Assembly (NCBI GenBank): GCA_964440935.1
Contig: CAYTTY010000019.1
Location: forward strand, 1-60,652
Direction of reading: 5' to 3'
Length of the DNA: 60,652 nucleotides
Origin: WJJR01 sp964440935
Lineage (GTDB): Bacteria; Zixibacteria; MSB-5A5; WJJR01
Part shown: piece after piece, positions 16,249 to 25,071 of the stretch
Numbering within the stretch: the stretch's first letter is position 1
Layout of the letters: each line of letters starts with the position of its first letter
Made by a program: the position numbers and the translations under genes
Notes under the pieces: generated by a model
Told to the model about the DNA's origin: nothing
What the model saw: the letters and a program-made list of their open reading frames with translations, nothing else
The model's database searches: none

Positions 16249-17592
16249 ATGTCCAAAGAACTGCCGGTGATCAAAACGCCCCTGCCGGGGCCCAAGAGCA
16301 AGAAGATGATCAGCTTTGATGAGCAGTATGTCTCACCGTCGTATACACGCGCCTATCCCACAGTCATCGATCACGCCGATGGGGCGTGGATCTGGGATGT
16401 TGATGGAAACCAATTCCTCGACTTCCATTCCGGCATCGCCGTATCGGTGACCGGCAATTGCCATCCGAAAGTGGTCAACGCGATTGTTGATCAGGCCCGC
16501 AAAGCTGTCCACATTTCCTCGGCTGATTTCTACCATGAGTTGGTCGGCAAGCTGGCCAAGCGCCTGGGTGGCCTCGCGCCGGGCAAAGGGAAAAAGCGTG
16601 TGTTCTTCACCAATTCCGGTACCGAATCAGTCGAAGCGGGAATGAAGCTGGCGCGCTACAAATCCCGCCGGCCACGGTACCTTGCTTTTGTCGGTGCATT
16701 TCACGGTCGCACAATGGGATCGCTGTCTCTGACCTGCTCGAAGAAGATTCAGCGTGAGCGTTATGCGCCGTTGCTACCCGAGGTGACGCACGTCCCGTAC
16801 GCCTACTGCTACCGTTGTCCGTACAACTTGAAGTATCCTGACTGTGAACTCGCATGTGTGAAGTTCCTCGAGGATCAGATTTTTAACCGTGTGGCGCCGG
16901 CCTCTGATGTCGCGGCCATTGTGGTGGAGCCGATGCAGGGTGAAGGCGGCTATATTGTTCCGCCCCCCGACTACTTCAAAGCGCTCTCCGAACTGGCGAA
17001 GAAACACGGAATCATGCTGATGATCGACGAAGTCCAGACCGGCATGGGCAAGACCGGGAAGATGTTCGCCATTGAGCACTTCGGCATCACACCCGACATT
17101 TTGGTCACCGCCAAGGCGCTCGGTTCGGGTGTCCCGATCGGTGCCTGCATTGCATCGCAGAAGACGATGGACTGGGAACCGGGGGCGCATTCGACCACCT
17201 TCGGCGGTACGCCGATGGGCTGTGCCGCGGCGCTGGCCACCATCGATCTGCTCGAAGACGGATTGATGGACAATGCCGACAAGCAGGGCAAGTTCATGAT
17301 GAAAGAGCTGACCAAGATGCAAAAAGAGCATCCATCAATCGGCGATGTTCGCGGATTGGGACTGATGATCGGCATCGAGTTTGTCAAAGACAAACAGACC
17401 AAAGAGCCCGCGCCGAAGGTCGCACAAGAGGTCGAACACGGCTGTTTCGAAAAGGGGTTGATGATTCTCTGTTGTGGTCCTAATGGTATTCGCTTGGTAC
17501 CGCCGTTGGTGGTCGATCGTGATCACTGCACCGTAGCGCTGGAAATCCTCGACGAGGTCATCGGCACAGTTGAAAAGAAGCATAAGATCTAA
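16249..17592 (+). CDS. Class III PLP-dependent aminotransferase (acetylornithine/GABA or amino-acid racemase type)
   Basis: A 447-residue fold-type I PLP enzyme. Visible motifs are GIAVSVTGNCHP (near 63-74), FTNSGTESVEAGMKLAR (phosphate-binding and substrate loop), FHGRTMGSLSLT, the metal-like MIDEVQTGMGKTGKMFA (Asp binding the pyridine N) and TAKALGSG with Lys 289 as Schiff-base lysine. A CYRCPYNLKYPDCELAC insertion holds four cysteines. This insert is typical of archaeal-type class III enzymes, some of which transaminate GABA or ornithine and some of which racemise amino acids, so the substrate is open. The ATG at 16249 has AGGAGAG upstream and was preferred over the ATG at 16207. A hairpin terminator follows, so it may be monocistronic despite the dehydrogenase 58 bases on. 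Confidence 0.85.
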   Translation: MSKELPVIKTPLPGPKSKKMISFDEQYVSPSYTRAYPTVIDHADGAWIWDVDGNQFLDFHSGIAVSVTGNCHPKVVNAIVDQARKAVHISSADFYHELVGKLAKRLGGLAPGKGKKRVFFTNSGTESVEAGMKLARYKSRRPRYLAFVGAFHGRTMGSLSLTCSKKIQRERYAPLLPEVTHVPYAYCYRCPYNLKYPDCELACVKFLEDQIFNRVAPASDVAAIVVEPMQGEGGYIVPPPDYFKALSELAKKHGIMLMIDEVQTGMGKTGKMFAIEHFGITPDILVTAKALGSGVPIGACIASQKTMDWEPGAHSTTFGGTPMGCAAALATIDLLEDGLMDNADKQGKFMMKELTKMQKEHPSIGDVRGLGLMIGIEFVKDKQTKEPAPKVAQEVEHGCFEKGLMILCCGPNGIRLVPPLVVDRDHCTVALEILDEVIGTVEKKHKI

Positions 17593-17600
17593 GTCGTCTC

Positions 17601-17630
17601 GGAGCGGGATGGGATGAGCCGTCCCGCTCC
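17601..17630 (+). terminator. Hairpin terminator after the aminotransferase gene
   Basis: GGAGCGGGA and TCCCGCTCC pair perfectly (9 bp) around a 12-base loop, followed by TCGTCTTT, starting 9 bases after the stop codon. It may allow partial readthrough into the next gene at 17651. Confidence 0.65.
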
Positions 17631-17650
17631 TCGTCTTTCACTGGTCTTTG

Positions 17651-18652
17651 ATGCCAACCAAACAATCCACACGTATCCCGGTCGTTTGTGCACTGGGACG
17701 GTTCCCCGAGTTTGTCGACTGGCTGCGTCAACGAGTGGACGGCGATCGATACATCAGCAATCGTGTCGATTTCACCATTGTGACTGACAAACAGGAACGC
17801 GACGCGGCATTACCGGCTGCTGAGGTCTATACTACCTTTCGGTTCTCGCCGGACCAGTTCCGCCTCTGCGAAAATCTAAGATGGCTGCATTTGGGGATGG
17901 CGGGCACGGATACGGCGCTCTTCCCGGCATTCAAGCGCAGTCGTGTAATCTTAACATCTTCGGTTGGCCTGCACGATGACACCGTTCCCAATGCCGCCAT
18001 GGGATTCATACTCAGTTTCGCGACGGGTCTGCATCAGGGTTATGCACAGAAGAACGCACGCGAATGGAATCGCAAAGAAATCGTACTCAATCGTCGGCAA
18101 CTGGCCGGTCAACGATTAGTTGTCATCGGGGCGGGACGTATCGGACAACGCATCGGACGGTTGGCCCGGAGTCACGGCATGGAAGTCTGGGGTGTGCGCC
18201 GCTCGCGATCATCACAACGGCTGCCGGGATTTGACAAGATGGTCACCACTCGTAGTCTCCACAAAGCGCTCGAGAACGCCGACTTTGTTGTTCTCGCCGT
18301 GCCCGGAATTCCGGCGGCAAGACACCTGATCGGTGCGAGTGAATTGCGCGCAATGAAGTCGACTGCCTACCTGATCAACATTGCCCGCGGTTCGGTGGTT
18401 AATGAAAGAGCACTCATCACTGCATTGACGCGCAGCCAGATCGCCGGCGCGGGACTCGATGTCTTTGCGCAGGAACCTCTGCCAACGAATCATCCCTTTT
18501 ACCGTCTCCCCAATGTCGCAATGACACCGCACACATCGGGAGATACGGCGGACTACTCGTTCCGTGCCGCCGAGTTGTTCTTGAAGAACTTGCGACGGTA
18601 TCTTCAGGGTAAAGAGCTGTTCAACGTTGTTGACAAGAAACGCGGGTACTGA
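17651..18652 (+). CDS. D-isomer-specific 2-hydroxyacid dehydrogenase family protein
   Basis: A 333-residue NAD(P)-dependent dehydrogenase. The nucleotide-binding loop is VVIGAGRIGQRIG (about 155-167). Catalytic motifs are NIARGSVVNE (Arg), DVFAQEPLP (Glu) and TPHTSG (His), in the normal order and spacing. It reduces 2-keto acids to D-2-hydroxy acids or the reverse; GhrA/SerA-like members cannot be separated by eye. A TTG lies one codon upstream of the chosen ATG. The next gene, an FAD reductase, starts 4 bases after the stop. The upstream aminotransferase could supply its keto acid (inference). Confidence 0.85.
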   Translation: MPTKQSTRIPVVCALGRFPEFVDWLRQRVDGDRYISNRVDFTIVTDKQERDAALPAAEVYTTFRFSPDQFRLCENLRWLHLGMAGTDTALFPAFKRSRVILTSSVGLHDDTVPNAAMGFILSFATGLHQGYAQKNAREWNRKEIVLNRRQLAGQRLVVIGAGRIGQRIGRLARSHGMEVWGVRRSRSSQRLPGFDKMVTTRSLHKALENADFVVLAVPGIPAARHLIGASELRAMKSTAYLINIARGSVVNERALITALTRSQIAGAGLDVFAQEPLPTNHPFYRLPNVAMTPHTSGDTADYSFRAAELFLKNLRRYLQGKELFNVVDKKRGY

Positions 18653-18656
18653 TTCG

Positions 18657-19826
18657 GTGACACGAGATTCCTACGACATCATTGTCATTGGCGGCGGTCC
18701 GGCAGGATCATCGGCCGCGTTGCGCGCATCAAATGGTGGCGCCCGAGTGCTACTGCTGGAGAAGCAGCGAATGCCGCGTTCCAAGCTGTGCGGGGGATGG
18801 GTGTCGCAACGGGCGATTGAGTTGCTCGACGTCTTGCTGCCCGGTCACCTCATGGCACATCGGTTTGCACGCGCATCACTGGTTTTCGGCGATGTGTCTC
18901 AGCAGTACGCTCCTGATGAACCGCTGGGCATCTTCGTCGACCGGGCTCAGTTTGACAACTGTCTCTATGAACAGGCACTGGCGGCCGGTGCCAATGGCCG
19001 CTTTGAAACTGTCCAGGCCATTCAGCCGGATGCCATGGGATACACGGTGATCAGCGACAACAGTCGTTACCAGACAAAGGCTGTGATTCTCTGCACCGGT
19101 TCGAATTCATCACTGATCACACGGCTTCGTCCTGTTGATACGCATGATCAATCAGCCATCGCTGTAGAACAGACAATTCCGGTACAGTATGCCGACCGAT
19201 GGGGTCTGGCTCCGGGTGAGGCGTGGCTGGGTTTTGGAACCGTAAGTCATGGATTTGATTGGGCGCTGCACCATAGCGACCGTTTGCTGGTTGGTGTGGG
19301 CGCCAAGCGGTCGAAGGTAGGGAATATCCGTAAAGTATTTTCGGACCTTTGGGATAGATGGCAATTGCCAGGAGATCTTTTTGCACCGGAGGGACACCCC
19401 ATTCCGCTGGGCGGCCACAAACGAGTACTGGCTCGGGGCCGACTGTTAAGTGCCGGCGACGCTGCGGGAATGGTCGATCCATTTAATGGTGAGGGGATTG
19501 CGGGGGCGATCAGGTCCGGCCAGTTGGCCGCCGATGCCCTGATTATGGATTCCACCACCGATTCCGCCCAGACATATGCGGCTGCCTGTGAACATGAACT
19601 CCTGCCCGAATTGCGTATGGCCCGACGGTTGGCCGATCTCTTTCACGGGCTACCGGACCGTCTCATTCGTGCATTCTGTTCAGACCCCCGTCTGGCTGAG
19701 GACTACCATGATGTTTTGCGCCAGCGAATGACCTATGCCATGTTCATTCGCCGTCTGCTCAGGCGACGGTTGTTTCGTCGGACCAGTGTTGTCAAATCCA
19801 ACAATTCGTCGGACCGGGCCCTGTAA
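18657..19826 (+). CDS. FAD-dependent oxidoreductase, geranylgeranyl reductase family
   Basis: A 389-residue flavoprotein. DIIVIGGGPAGSSAALRAS near the N-terminus is the FAD dinucleotide-binding GxGxxG, followed by LLLEKQRMPRSKLCGGW, the family's conserved Cys-containing segment. The second FAD motif is LLSAGDAAGMVDPFNGEGI (about 272-290). Members reduce isoprenoid double bonds in lipids or quinones, or act as tryptophan halogenase-like monooxygenases. The GTG at 18657 was chosen as it opens just before the Rossmann motif; TTG codons at 18627 and 18630 would overlap the dehydrogenase end. It forms a two-gene unit with the dehydrogenase. Confidence 0.8.
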   Translation: MTRDSYDIIVIGGGPAGSSAALRASNGGARVLLLEKQRMPRSKLCGGWVSQRAIELLDVLLPGHLMAHRFARASLVFGDVSQQYAPDEPLGIFVDRAQFDNCLYEQALAAGANGRFETVQAIQPDAMGYTVISDNSRYQTKAVILCTGSNSSLITRLRPVDTHDQSAIAVEQTIPVQYADRWGLAPGEAWLGFGTVSHGFDWALHHSDRLLVGVGAKRSKVGNIRKVFSDLWDRWQLPGDLFAPEGHPIPLGGHKRVLARGRLLSAGDAAGMVDPFNGEGIAGAIRSGQLAADALIMDSTTDSAQTYAAACEHELLPELRMARRLADLFHGLPDRLIRAFCSDPRLAEDYHDVLRQRMTYAMFIRRLLRRRLFRRTSVVKSNNSSDRAL

Positions 19827-19917
19827 TTGTCACTAACTGCGCGCTGACCACAGGAATTGACCGAACTCCTCTTGCGAAGACATAACTTGGCCGGTGAATC
19901 CAAGAGGAGAATGTCTC

Positions 19918-20946
19918 ATGGCCAACATGTTTGTCCCCACCATAGAAGTAACCCGCGGCGAGGTCACCGAGAGTGTTCATTGGAGTGCCGCCGCGGTTGT
20001 CGATCATACGGGCCGATTGGTCGCCCATATCGGCTCACCCGATCTTGAGGTGTACTCGCGGTCCTCGCTGAAACCGTTTCAGGCTCTGCCCACCGTCATG
20101 CGTGGTTTCCCCGATGTGTTCAAGCTGAAAGACCGTCACCTGGCCCTGATCTGTGCATCACACAGTGGTGAGGACCGGCATGTCACGGCGGTGCAGGAGA
20201 TTCTCGATGCGATCGGCGCCACGGTCGACGATTTGCAGTGTGGTGCCCACGTGCCGCTGTGGTACAGATACAGTGATCAGGCAATTCCAGCCGTCAGCGA
20301 CTTTACGGCGATACACAACAACTGTTCGGGTAAGCATGCCGGTATGCTGGCTCTCGCCAAGATCTTGGGAACGCCACATTCCACGTACCTCGACCCCGAG
20401 TCCCCCGTGCAGAAGTTGATTCGTGCCCGGGTGGCCGCCGTTTTGGCGTTGGACGAAGCGCAGATGCGCTCGGGTGTCGATGGTTGTTCGGTGCCGAATT
20501 ACGTTGTTCCGCTCCAAAAGCTCGCTTACGGATTCGCGCGCCTGGCGGCGTCGGTCGGCCCCAAACCGCCGCACGATGAAGAGTGTAATGCGAGCTGCGC
20601 GCGCATTATCACTGCTATGCGCGAACATCCCGAAATGGTATCGGGCGAAGGACGTCTCGATCTGGATTTGGCCCGTGGCACCAACGGTCGCGTGTTCAGC
20701 AAGGCCGGGGGAGAAGCAGTCGAGTGTGTGGGCATACCGGAAAAGGGATGGGGGATTGCCGTGAAGATTGCCGATGGCGGGTCGCGCGCCATTGGTCCGA
20801 CTGTTGTCGGTATCCTGTCTCAATTGGGACTGCTCAGTTCGGATGAACTCGACGCGCTGAAATCGTACGTGCATCCGAACCTGCGGAATCATCGACGAAT
20901 TGTGATCGGGACGATGCGGATGGTGGCACAGGTGGAGCGGGTGTGA
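19918..20946 (+). CDS. Asparaginase II (Rhizobium etli AnsA-type, PF06089)
   Basis: A 342-residue protein of the thermolabile-asparaginase family, which is unrelated to the E. coli AnsB fold and resembles serine beta-lactamases. Key motifs are SRSSLKPFQA (Ser-xx-Lys pair), CASHSGEDRHV, HNNCSGKHAGML (Cys and Lys of the zinc-linked site) and GVDGCSVPNY (Asp and Cys ligands). All residues known from structural work on the Rhizobium enzyme appear present. It converts L-asparagine to aspartate and ammonia, probably in the cytoplasm since no signal peptide is seen. A GTG at 19894 is in frame, but AAGAGGAG at 19902-19909 points to the ATG at 19918. Confidence 0.85.
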   Translation: MANMFVPTIEVTRGEVTESVHWSAAAVVDHTGRLVAHIGSPDLEVYSRSSLKPFQALPTVMRGFPDVFKLKDRHLALICASHSGEDRHVTAVQEILDAIGATVDDLQCGAHVPLWYRYSDQAIPAVSDFTAIHNNCSGKHAGMLALAKILGTPHSTYLDPESPVQKLIRARVAAVLALDEAQMRSGVDGCSVPNYVVPLQKLAYGFARLAASVGPKPPHDEECNASCARIITAMREHPEMVSGEGRLDLDLARGTNGRVFSKAGGEAVECVGIPEKGWGIAVKIADGGSRAIGPTVVGILSQLGLLSSDELDALKSYVHPNLRNHRRIVIGTMRMVAQVERV

Positions 20947-20964
20947 CCGGCGCCAAATTGTTGC

Positions 20965-21108
20965 GTAGGTGCGGCTCTTAACAATACCGGCGGTGGTCGG
21001 GACATTCGCGCGTGTTGAAGAAGTCGTTTCCTGCTACCAGACCATGTGCTGAAATTGAAAAAAAGAATTGTAACTCTGCGTAGGGCCGGCTCTAAGAGCC
21101 GCACCTGC
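20965..21108. repeat. Small element with 16-bp terminal inverted repeats
   Basis: GTAGGTGCGGCTCTTA (20965-20980) is matched in reverse complement by TAAGAGCCGCACCTGC (21093-21108) with one mismatch; the right end also carries an internal GGCTCTAAGAGCC palindrome. Just outside and inside are GTGTTGAAGAAG and TTTTTCAACA, again an inverted pair. No gene lies within. The size and symmetry suggest a miniature palindromic element downstream of the asparaginase gene. Confidence 0.5.
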
Positions 21109-21276
21109 ACGACGTGGATGTGAGTTTTTCAACAGGCCCGTTCGTCCGGGTTTCAAATTGGTTGTGTGATATGCTACAGTAATCCAAGACGGTAAGGATC
21201 CGACAGCAGAGCGGTAGGGCACCACTGCAGGAGGATCTCAACGGTCGAGTGAATCTTATGGATATGCAATCAGTGT

Positions 21277-21767
21277 TTGATATGCATTGTGGCCGTGGTC
21301 TCCATCAGTACCGCGCTCGCATCACCGGTATCTGCCAAAGTGAAAGATCCGGAGCTGATGGCTGGGATAGTGAAGGGCTTGGTTGTTGAGGCCAAACAAG
21401 CGGTCGATTCAATGACGGTCGATGAACTCTCCGCTCAAATGGATATGGGAGACACGTTGGTGTTGCTCGACAGCCGGACGGAAGCGGAATACGAGACGGG
21501 TCGCATTCGCGGTGCTGTCTGGATTCCACGGGATAGACTTGAGTTCATGGCGCCGAAGACGCTTTTTGCACCGATGCGGAAATCGTGGTTGACTGCAAGC
21601 AGGACGGTCGGGGAAGTCTGGCCACAGCGAGATTGAAGCAGACTGGATTCACCAATGTGATGTACCTCGTCGGCGGGCTTGAACGCTGGATGACATCGGG
21701 GTATTCGATCTACAACATGCATGGCGAGTTGAGTGTGACGGCGTTTGAGAAGGGGGAGGGCAAGTAG
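21277..21767 (+). pseudogene. Exported rhodanese-like domain protein, frameshifted
   Basis: The first frame (21277-about 21570) gives a hydrophobic N-terminus like a signal peptide (VAVVSISTALASPVSA), then the start of a rhodanese domain (TLVLLDSRTEAEYETGRIRGAVWIP). The second half is in another frame (about 21565-21767): TDAEIVVDCKQDGRGSLATA, with the active-site loop CKQDGR, then GFTNVMYLVGGLERWMTSGY. Joining them needs a -1 shift at GCTTTTTGC near 21561-21569. The homopolymer suggests a recent mutation or a consensus error. The start is also uncertain, with only TTG/GTG codons in frame. If intact, it would be a periplasmic sulfur-transfer or persulfide protein. Confidence 0.75.
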
Positions 21768-22007
21768 CCGTTGCTGTGATACCCATTCGCGATAGATCTT
21801 ACGGATAAAGCGATCTATTGCTTCATGTCCCAATCAGAGGGCTCTGGGCAACTATCCTGGTCGTTAACTCTGGGCCGACCTACGACTGGGTTCTAAGTTT
21901 GGTGCCCAATACGGAGTCAGCTATATCCTGGCTTGACTTCTGCGTCTATCCTATGTACTTCTATCTGTGAATTGACATCAACGAACCGATAGCAAAGGAG
22001 TGTCCAC

Positions 22008-22820
22008 ATGGCTCGGGTTCCCAAGAAGGTTGTGGAGCGGTTTGGAAAGACTCTTGGGAGTTTCCAAAAGGTTCTTCAGGATGCGAAGGATCGCGATGTC
22101 AACGAATCTGATACGGTGACAATCGTCACTGATTTGCTCGGTTCGGTTTTCGGATTCGACAAGTATACCGACATTACTAGTGAGCAAGCGATTCGTGGTA
22201 CGTTCTGCGATCTCGCTGTCAAGCTAGACGATTCGGTGAAGTTCATTATCGAAGTCAAGGCAATTGGACTCACACTCAGGGAGAACCATCTTCGTCAGGC
22301 CATGAGCTACGGCGCCAATCATGGTGTTCCATGGATTGTCCTAACCAATGGAATTGAGTGGGAAGTCTACAAAATCGCCTTCGAACAACCAATTGGCTGC
22401 GAACACGTTGTCTCATTCAACTTCTTAGAGTTATCAGCTCGGAAGGCTGATCATCAAGATCTTCTGTATGTGCTTTCCAAGGAGGGTCTGGCCAAAGCGG
22501 CTATAGATGTGTTGCATGAGCACGTTCAGGTTGTCAATCGATTTGTTGTCGCGGCCATCATTCGTTCCGAACCTGTACTTAATGTGATCAGACGTGAGCT
22601 TCGGAGGCTTTCGCCCGGTGCCAGTGTTACAACCAGCGAGATTGATGACCTTCTTCCTGACGTACTCAAGCGTGACGTGCTCGAGGGAGATGCGGCCGTC
22701 AAAGCGAAGAGGCAGGTTGGACGTGCTGCGGGAAAAACTTTACGGAAGCAACGCGACAACTCATCGTCGACTATCCTGCCAGCATCCCCCCCGCCACCAA
22801 CAGATCCAGCACAAGGCTGA
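22008..22820 (+). CDS. Stand-alone HsdR N-terminal-type (PD-(D/E)XK) nuclease-like protein
   Basis: A 270-residue protein. Residues about 30-150 resemble the type I restriction R-subunit N-terminal domain. DTVTIVTDLLGSVFGF precedes the core GTFCDLAVKLDDSVKFIIEVK, which contains the D and ExK of a PD-(D/E)XK nuclease, then LRQAMSYGANHGVPWIVLTNG (the QxxxY-like segment). No helicase motor follows. The C-terminal 120 residues are helical, then basic and Pro-rich. Such orphan proteins occur widely; whether they cut DNA is not established. RBS AAAGGAG precedes the ATG. No methylase or specificity subunit is nearby. Confidence 0.75.
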   Translation: MARVPKKVVERFGKTLGSFQKVLQDAKDRDVNESDTVTIVTDLLGSVFGFDKYTDITSEQAIRGTFCDLAVKLDDSVKFIIEVKAIGLTLRENHLRQAMSYGANHGVPWIVLTNGIEWEVYKIAFEQPIGCEHVVSFNFLELSARKADHQDLLYVLSKEGLAKAAIDVLHEHVQVVNRFVVAAIIRSEPVLNVIRRELRRLSPGASVTTSEIDDLLPDVLKRDVLEGDAAVKAKRQVGRAAGKTLRKQRDNSSSTILPASPPPPTDPAQG

Positions 22821-23111
22821 TCCAATATCTGTGTAGGGGGTCTATCACGCTGACAGGGTTGTTCATGTATCAGCCAATCCTCTCCAAGCTTGCAGGCTAT
22901 CAGCGATATGGCCACAACTGTGGCATGACTGTCGATGTGTCGAGGCAACTGGAACGACTTGAGAGTCCGACATAGCTGGACAGATCGTTCCATAGTCTGG
23001 CTGTTTCTGACACATCGCATCCTTTCACCTTGTTGGGCTCGTTGTGTTTCAATACCTTAGAGCTTGCACCGGGGCTGTGTTGCCGCCCGTAGTACATAGG
23101 GAGCATGACCA
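22821..23111. other. Intergenic region upstream of tryptophanase
   Basis: About 290 bases without a credible frame. No tnaC-like leader peptide with a conserved Trp followed by a rut-like region was recognised. AGGGAG stands 12 bases before the tryptophanase ATG. Confidence 0.4.
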
Positions 23112-24515
23112 ATGAGCGACCATCCAATCGAACCATTCCGCATCAAGGCCGTCGAGCCGATTCATCTGCTGACACGCGGTGAACGCGAACAACGGCTCAC
23201 CGATGCCGGATTCAATGTCTTCAATCTGAAGGCGGAGGACGTTTATATCGATTTATTGACCGACTCCGGCACCGGGGCGATGTCGCAGCGGCAGTGGGGT
23301 GGCTTGCTCCAGGGTGATGAATCATACGCCGGTTGCCGCAATTACTATCATCTTCGGGACGTCGTGCGGGACATCACCGGATACCCGCATGTCATCCCGA
23401 CACACCAGGGACGGTCAGCGGAGCATATGCTCTTCACGTTGTTGCTCGAGAAGGGCGATTACGTTGTCTCCAACACACACTTCGATACCACGCGTGCCAA
23501 TGTGCTGTACCGCGGGGCCATACCGATCGATCTGCCGGATCCGTCATGCAAGGACGTCACCGCCGAACATCCGTTCAAAGGCAATCTCGACTGCGAGCGA
23601 TTTGAGGAGTTGATCCAAAGCAAGCCCGGACGTGTCAAAGTCTGTGTCCTGACCATTACAAACAATTCGGTTGGTGGTCAGCCGGTCAGTGTGGCGAATG
23701 TCAAACAGGTGGCGGAGATCTGCCAGCAGCACGGCATACGGTTGATGTTCGATTGTGCGCGCTTTGCCGAGAACGCCTGGTTTATATCGCAGCGCGAACG
23801 CGATCAATCAGGCCGTTCACTCAAGGAGATCGCCCAGGCCATTTTCAGCTATGGTGAAGGCTGCTGGATGTCATCGAAGAAGGACGGATTGGCAAACATC
23901 GGTGGTTTTGTGGCGGTGCGCGATGACGAGCTGGCTGAGCGTGTTCGTGAAATGATGGTTGTGATCGAGGGGTTTCCCACATACGGTGGACTGGCGGGAC
24001 GTGATCTCGAGGCCGTGGCACGCGGTCTCGAAGAAGTTCTCACGCCTGAATACCTGGAGTACCGCACCGGCCAGGTCAAGTGGTTGGGGGAGAGCCTGAG
24101 TCAGGAAGGCGCCCAAGTGGTCCGTCCGATCGGCGGGCACGCGGTCTTCGTCGATGCCGGAGCAATGTATCCGCATATATCACCACATCAATTCCCGGGG
24201 CAGACTCTGACCGTTGGGTTCTATCGCGAAGGGGGCATCCGAACCGTGGAGATCGGGTCGATCATGTTCGGCGGCACCGATCCGGAAACCGGAAAGCAGA
24301 TACACGCGCCGCATGAGTTTGTCCGGTTGGCCATCCCGCGACGCGTCTATACCGCCACGCATTTGCAGCTTGTCATCGACGCTTATCGGCGGCTGTATGC
24401 CGCCCGAGAGCGGGCCTCCGGGTTTGCCATCGAATACCAGTCTCGCTTTCTGCGCCACTTCACCGCCCGTTTGCGTGAGCTACCCAGCCGTGAGTCCGAG
24501 ACCGTGAGACGGTGA
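23112..24515 (+). CDS. tnaA: Tryptophanase
   Basis: A 467-residue beta-eliminating lyase. It cleaves L-tryptophan to indole, pyruvate and ammonia using PLP. The Schiff-base lysine is in MSSKKDGLANIGG (Lys 257), and NNSVGGQPVS and MFDCARFAENAWFI fit the family. Residues that separate tryptophanase from tyrosine phenol-lyase favour tryptophanase: RTVEIGS where the phenol-lyase has an Arg (MERG), and LRHFTA with His where the phenol-lyase has Phe. Length is normal. The gene stands alone, with no tryptophan permease beside it. Indole production or tryptophan scavenging is implied. Confidence 0.9.
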   Translation: MSDHPIEPFRIKAVEPIHLLTRGEREQRLTDAGFNVFNLKAEDVYIDLLTDSGTGAMSQRQWGGLLQGDESYAGCRNYYHLRDVVRDITGYPHVIPTHQGRSAEHMLFTLLLEKGDYVVSNTHFDTTRANVLYRGAIPIDLPDPSCKDVTAEHPFKGNLDCERFEELIQSKPGRVKVCVLTITNNSVGGQPVSVANVKQVAEICQQHGIRLMFDCARFAENAWFISQRERDQSGRSLKEIAQAIFSYGEGCWMSSKKDGLANIGGFVAVRDDELAERVREMMVVIEGFPTYGGLAGRDLEAVARGLEEVLTPEYLEYRTGQVKWLGESLSQEGAQVVRPIGGHAVFVDAGAMYPHISPHQFPGQTLTVGFYREGGIRTVEIGSIMFGGTDPETGKQIHAPHEFVRLAIPRRVYTATHLQLVIDAYRRLYAARERASGFAIEYQSRFLRHFTARLRELPSRESETVRR

Positions 24516-24609
24516 TTGTCCTCTTGCGCTGAGACCGTATCCATCTCATTCTTAGGTTTGAGCTTCGGTCGCCGAGGGGGCGACTGTTCTCTTGTGTAGG
24601 AGTGCATCT

Positions 24610-25071
24610 ATGAGATTTTTGCCCGTCGTGATCGTGTGTGTCGGATTTCTGCTCTTTGCTCAGTGCGGATCCGATGAAGAATCGGCCGAGCATGCGCCAC
24701 CCAGCGAACCCCCGGTCGAGAAAGGGTCGCTTGAGGTGGAAGGCTCAACTGTTCAGATCAGTTGGATACGGGATCTGACGGAAACATTCAAAGCGGCCGA
24801 GTTGGCGTACGACCTCGGTGATACAACCGATGCCATTCTGACTGCTGAATCCTTGCTGGTCGTTTCCGAGTCGGCGATGGACACCCTGCCACCGAATGAC
24901 CAGTTGACGCGCTTTATCCTGGTGTTTACCAGCGACGTTTACGCGTCGCTGCGCCGATGGTATGCGACGACCGGTCAGACCGACGAGGCCCGTCACCTCT
25001 CCGAGCGCTACATCGATTTGGCCGAACGGATGCAGCGCAAGCGCGATTCGGCATCGAGACAGGCCCCATGA
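24610..25071 (+). CDS. Small lipoprotein, function unknown
   Basis: A 153-residue protein with a lipoprotein signal peptide (MRFLPVVIVCVGFLLFAQC, lipobox FAQC, mature N-terminus at Cys 19) followed by an acidic low-complexity spacer. The rest is helical and TPR-like (ETFKAAELAYDLGDTTDAILTAESLL). TAGGAG lies upstream of the ATG at 24610; an in-frame ATG at 24592 lacks one. Its stop overlaps the ATG of the DUF554 gene by 4 bases, so the two are translationally coupled. Confidence 0.65.
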   Translation: MRFLPVVIVCVGFLLFAQCGSDEESAEHAPPSEPPVEKGSLEVEGSTVQISWIRDLTETFKAAELAYDLGDTTDAILTAESLLVVSESAMDTLPPNDQLTRFILVFTSDVYASLRRWYATTGQTDEARHLSERYIDLAERMQRKRDSASRQAP

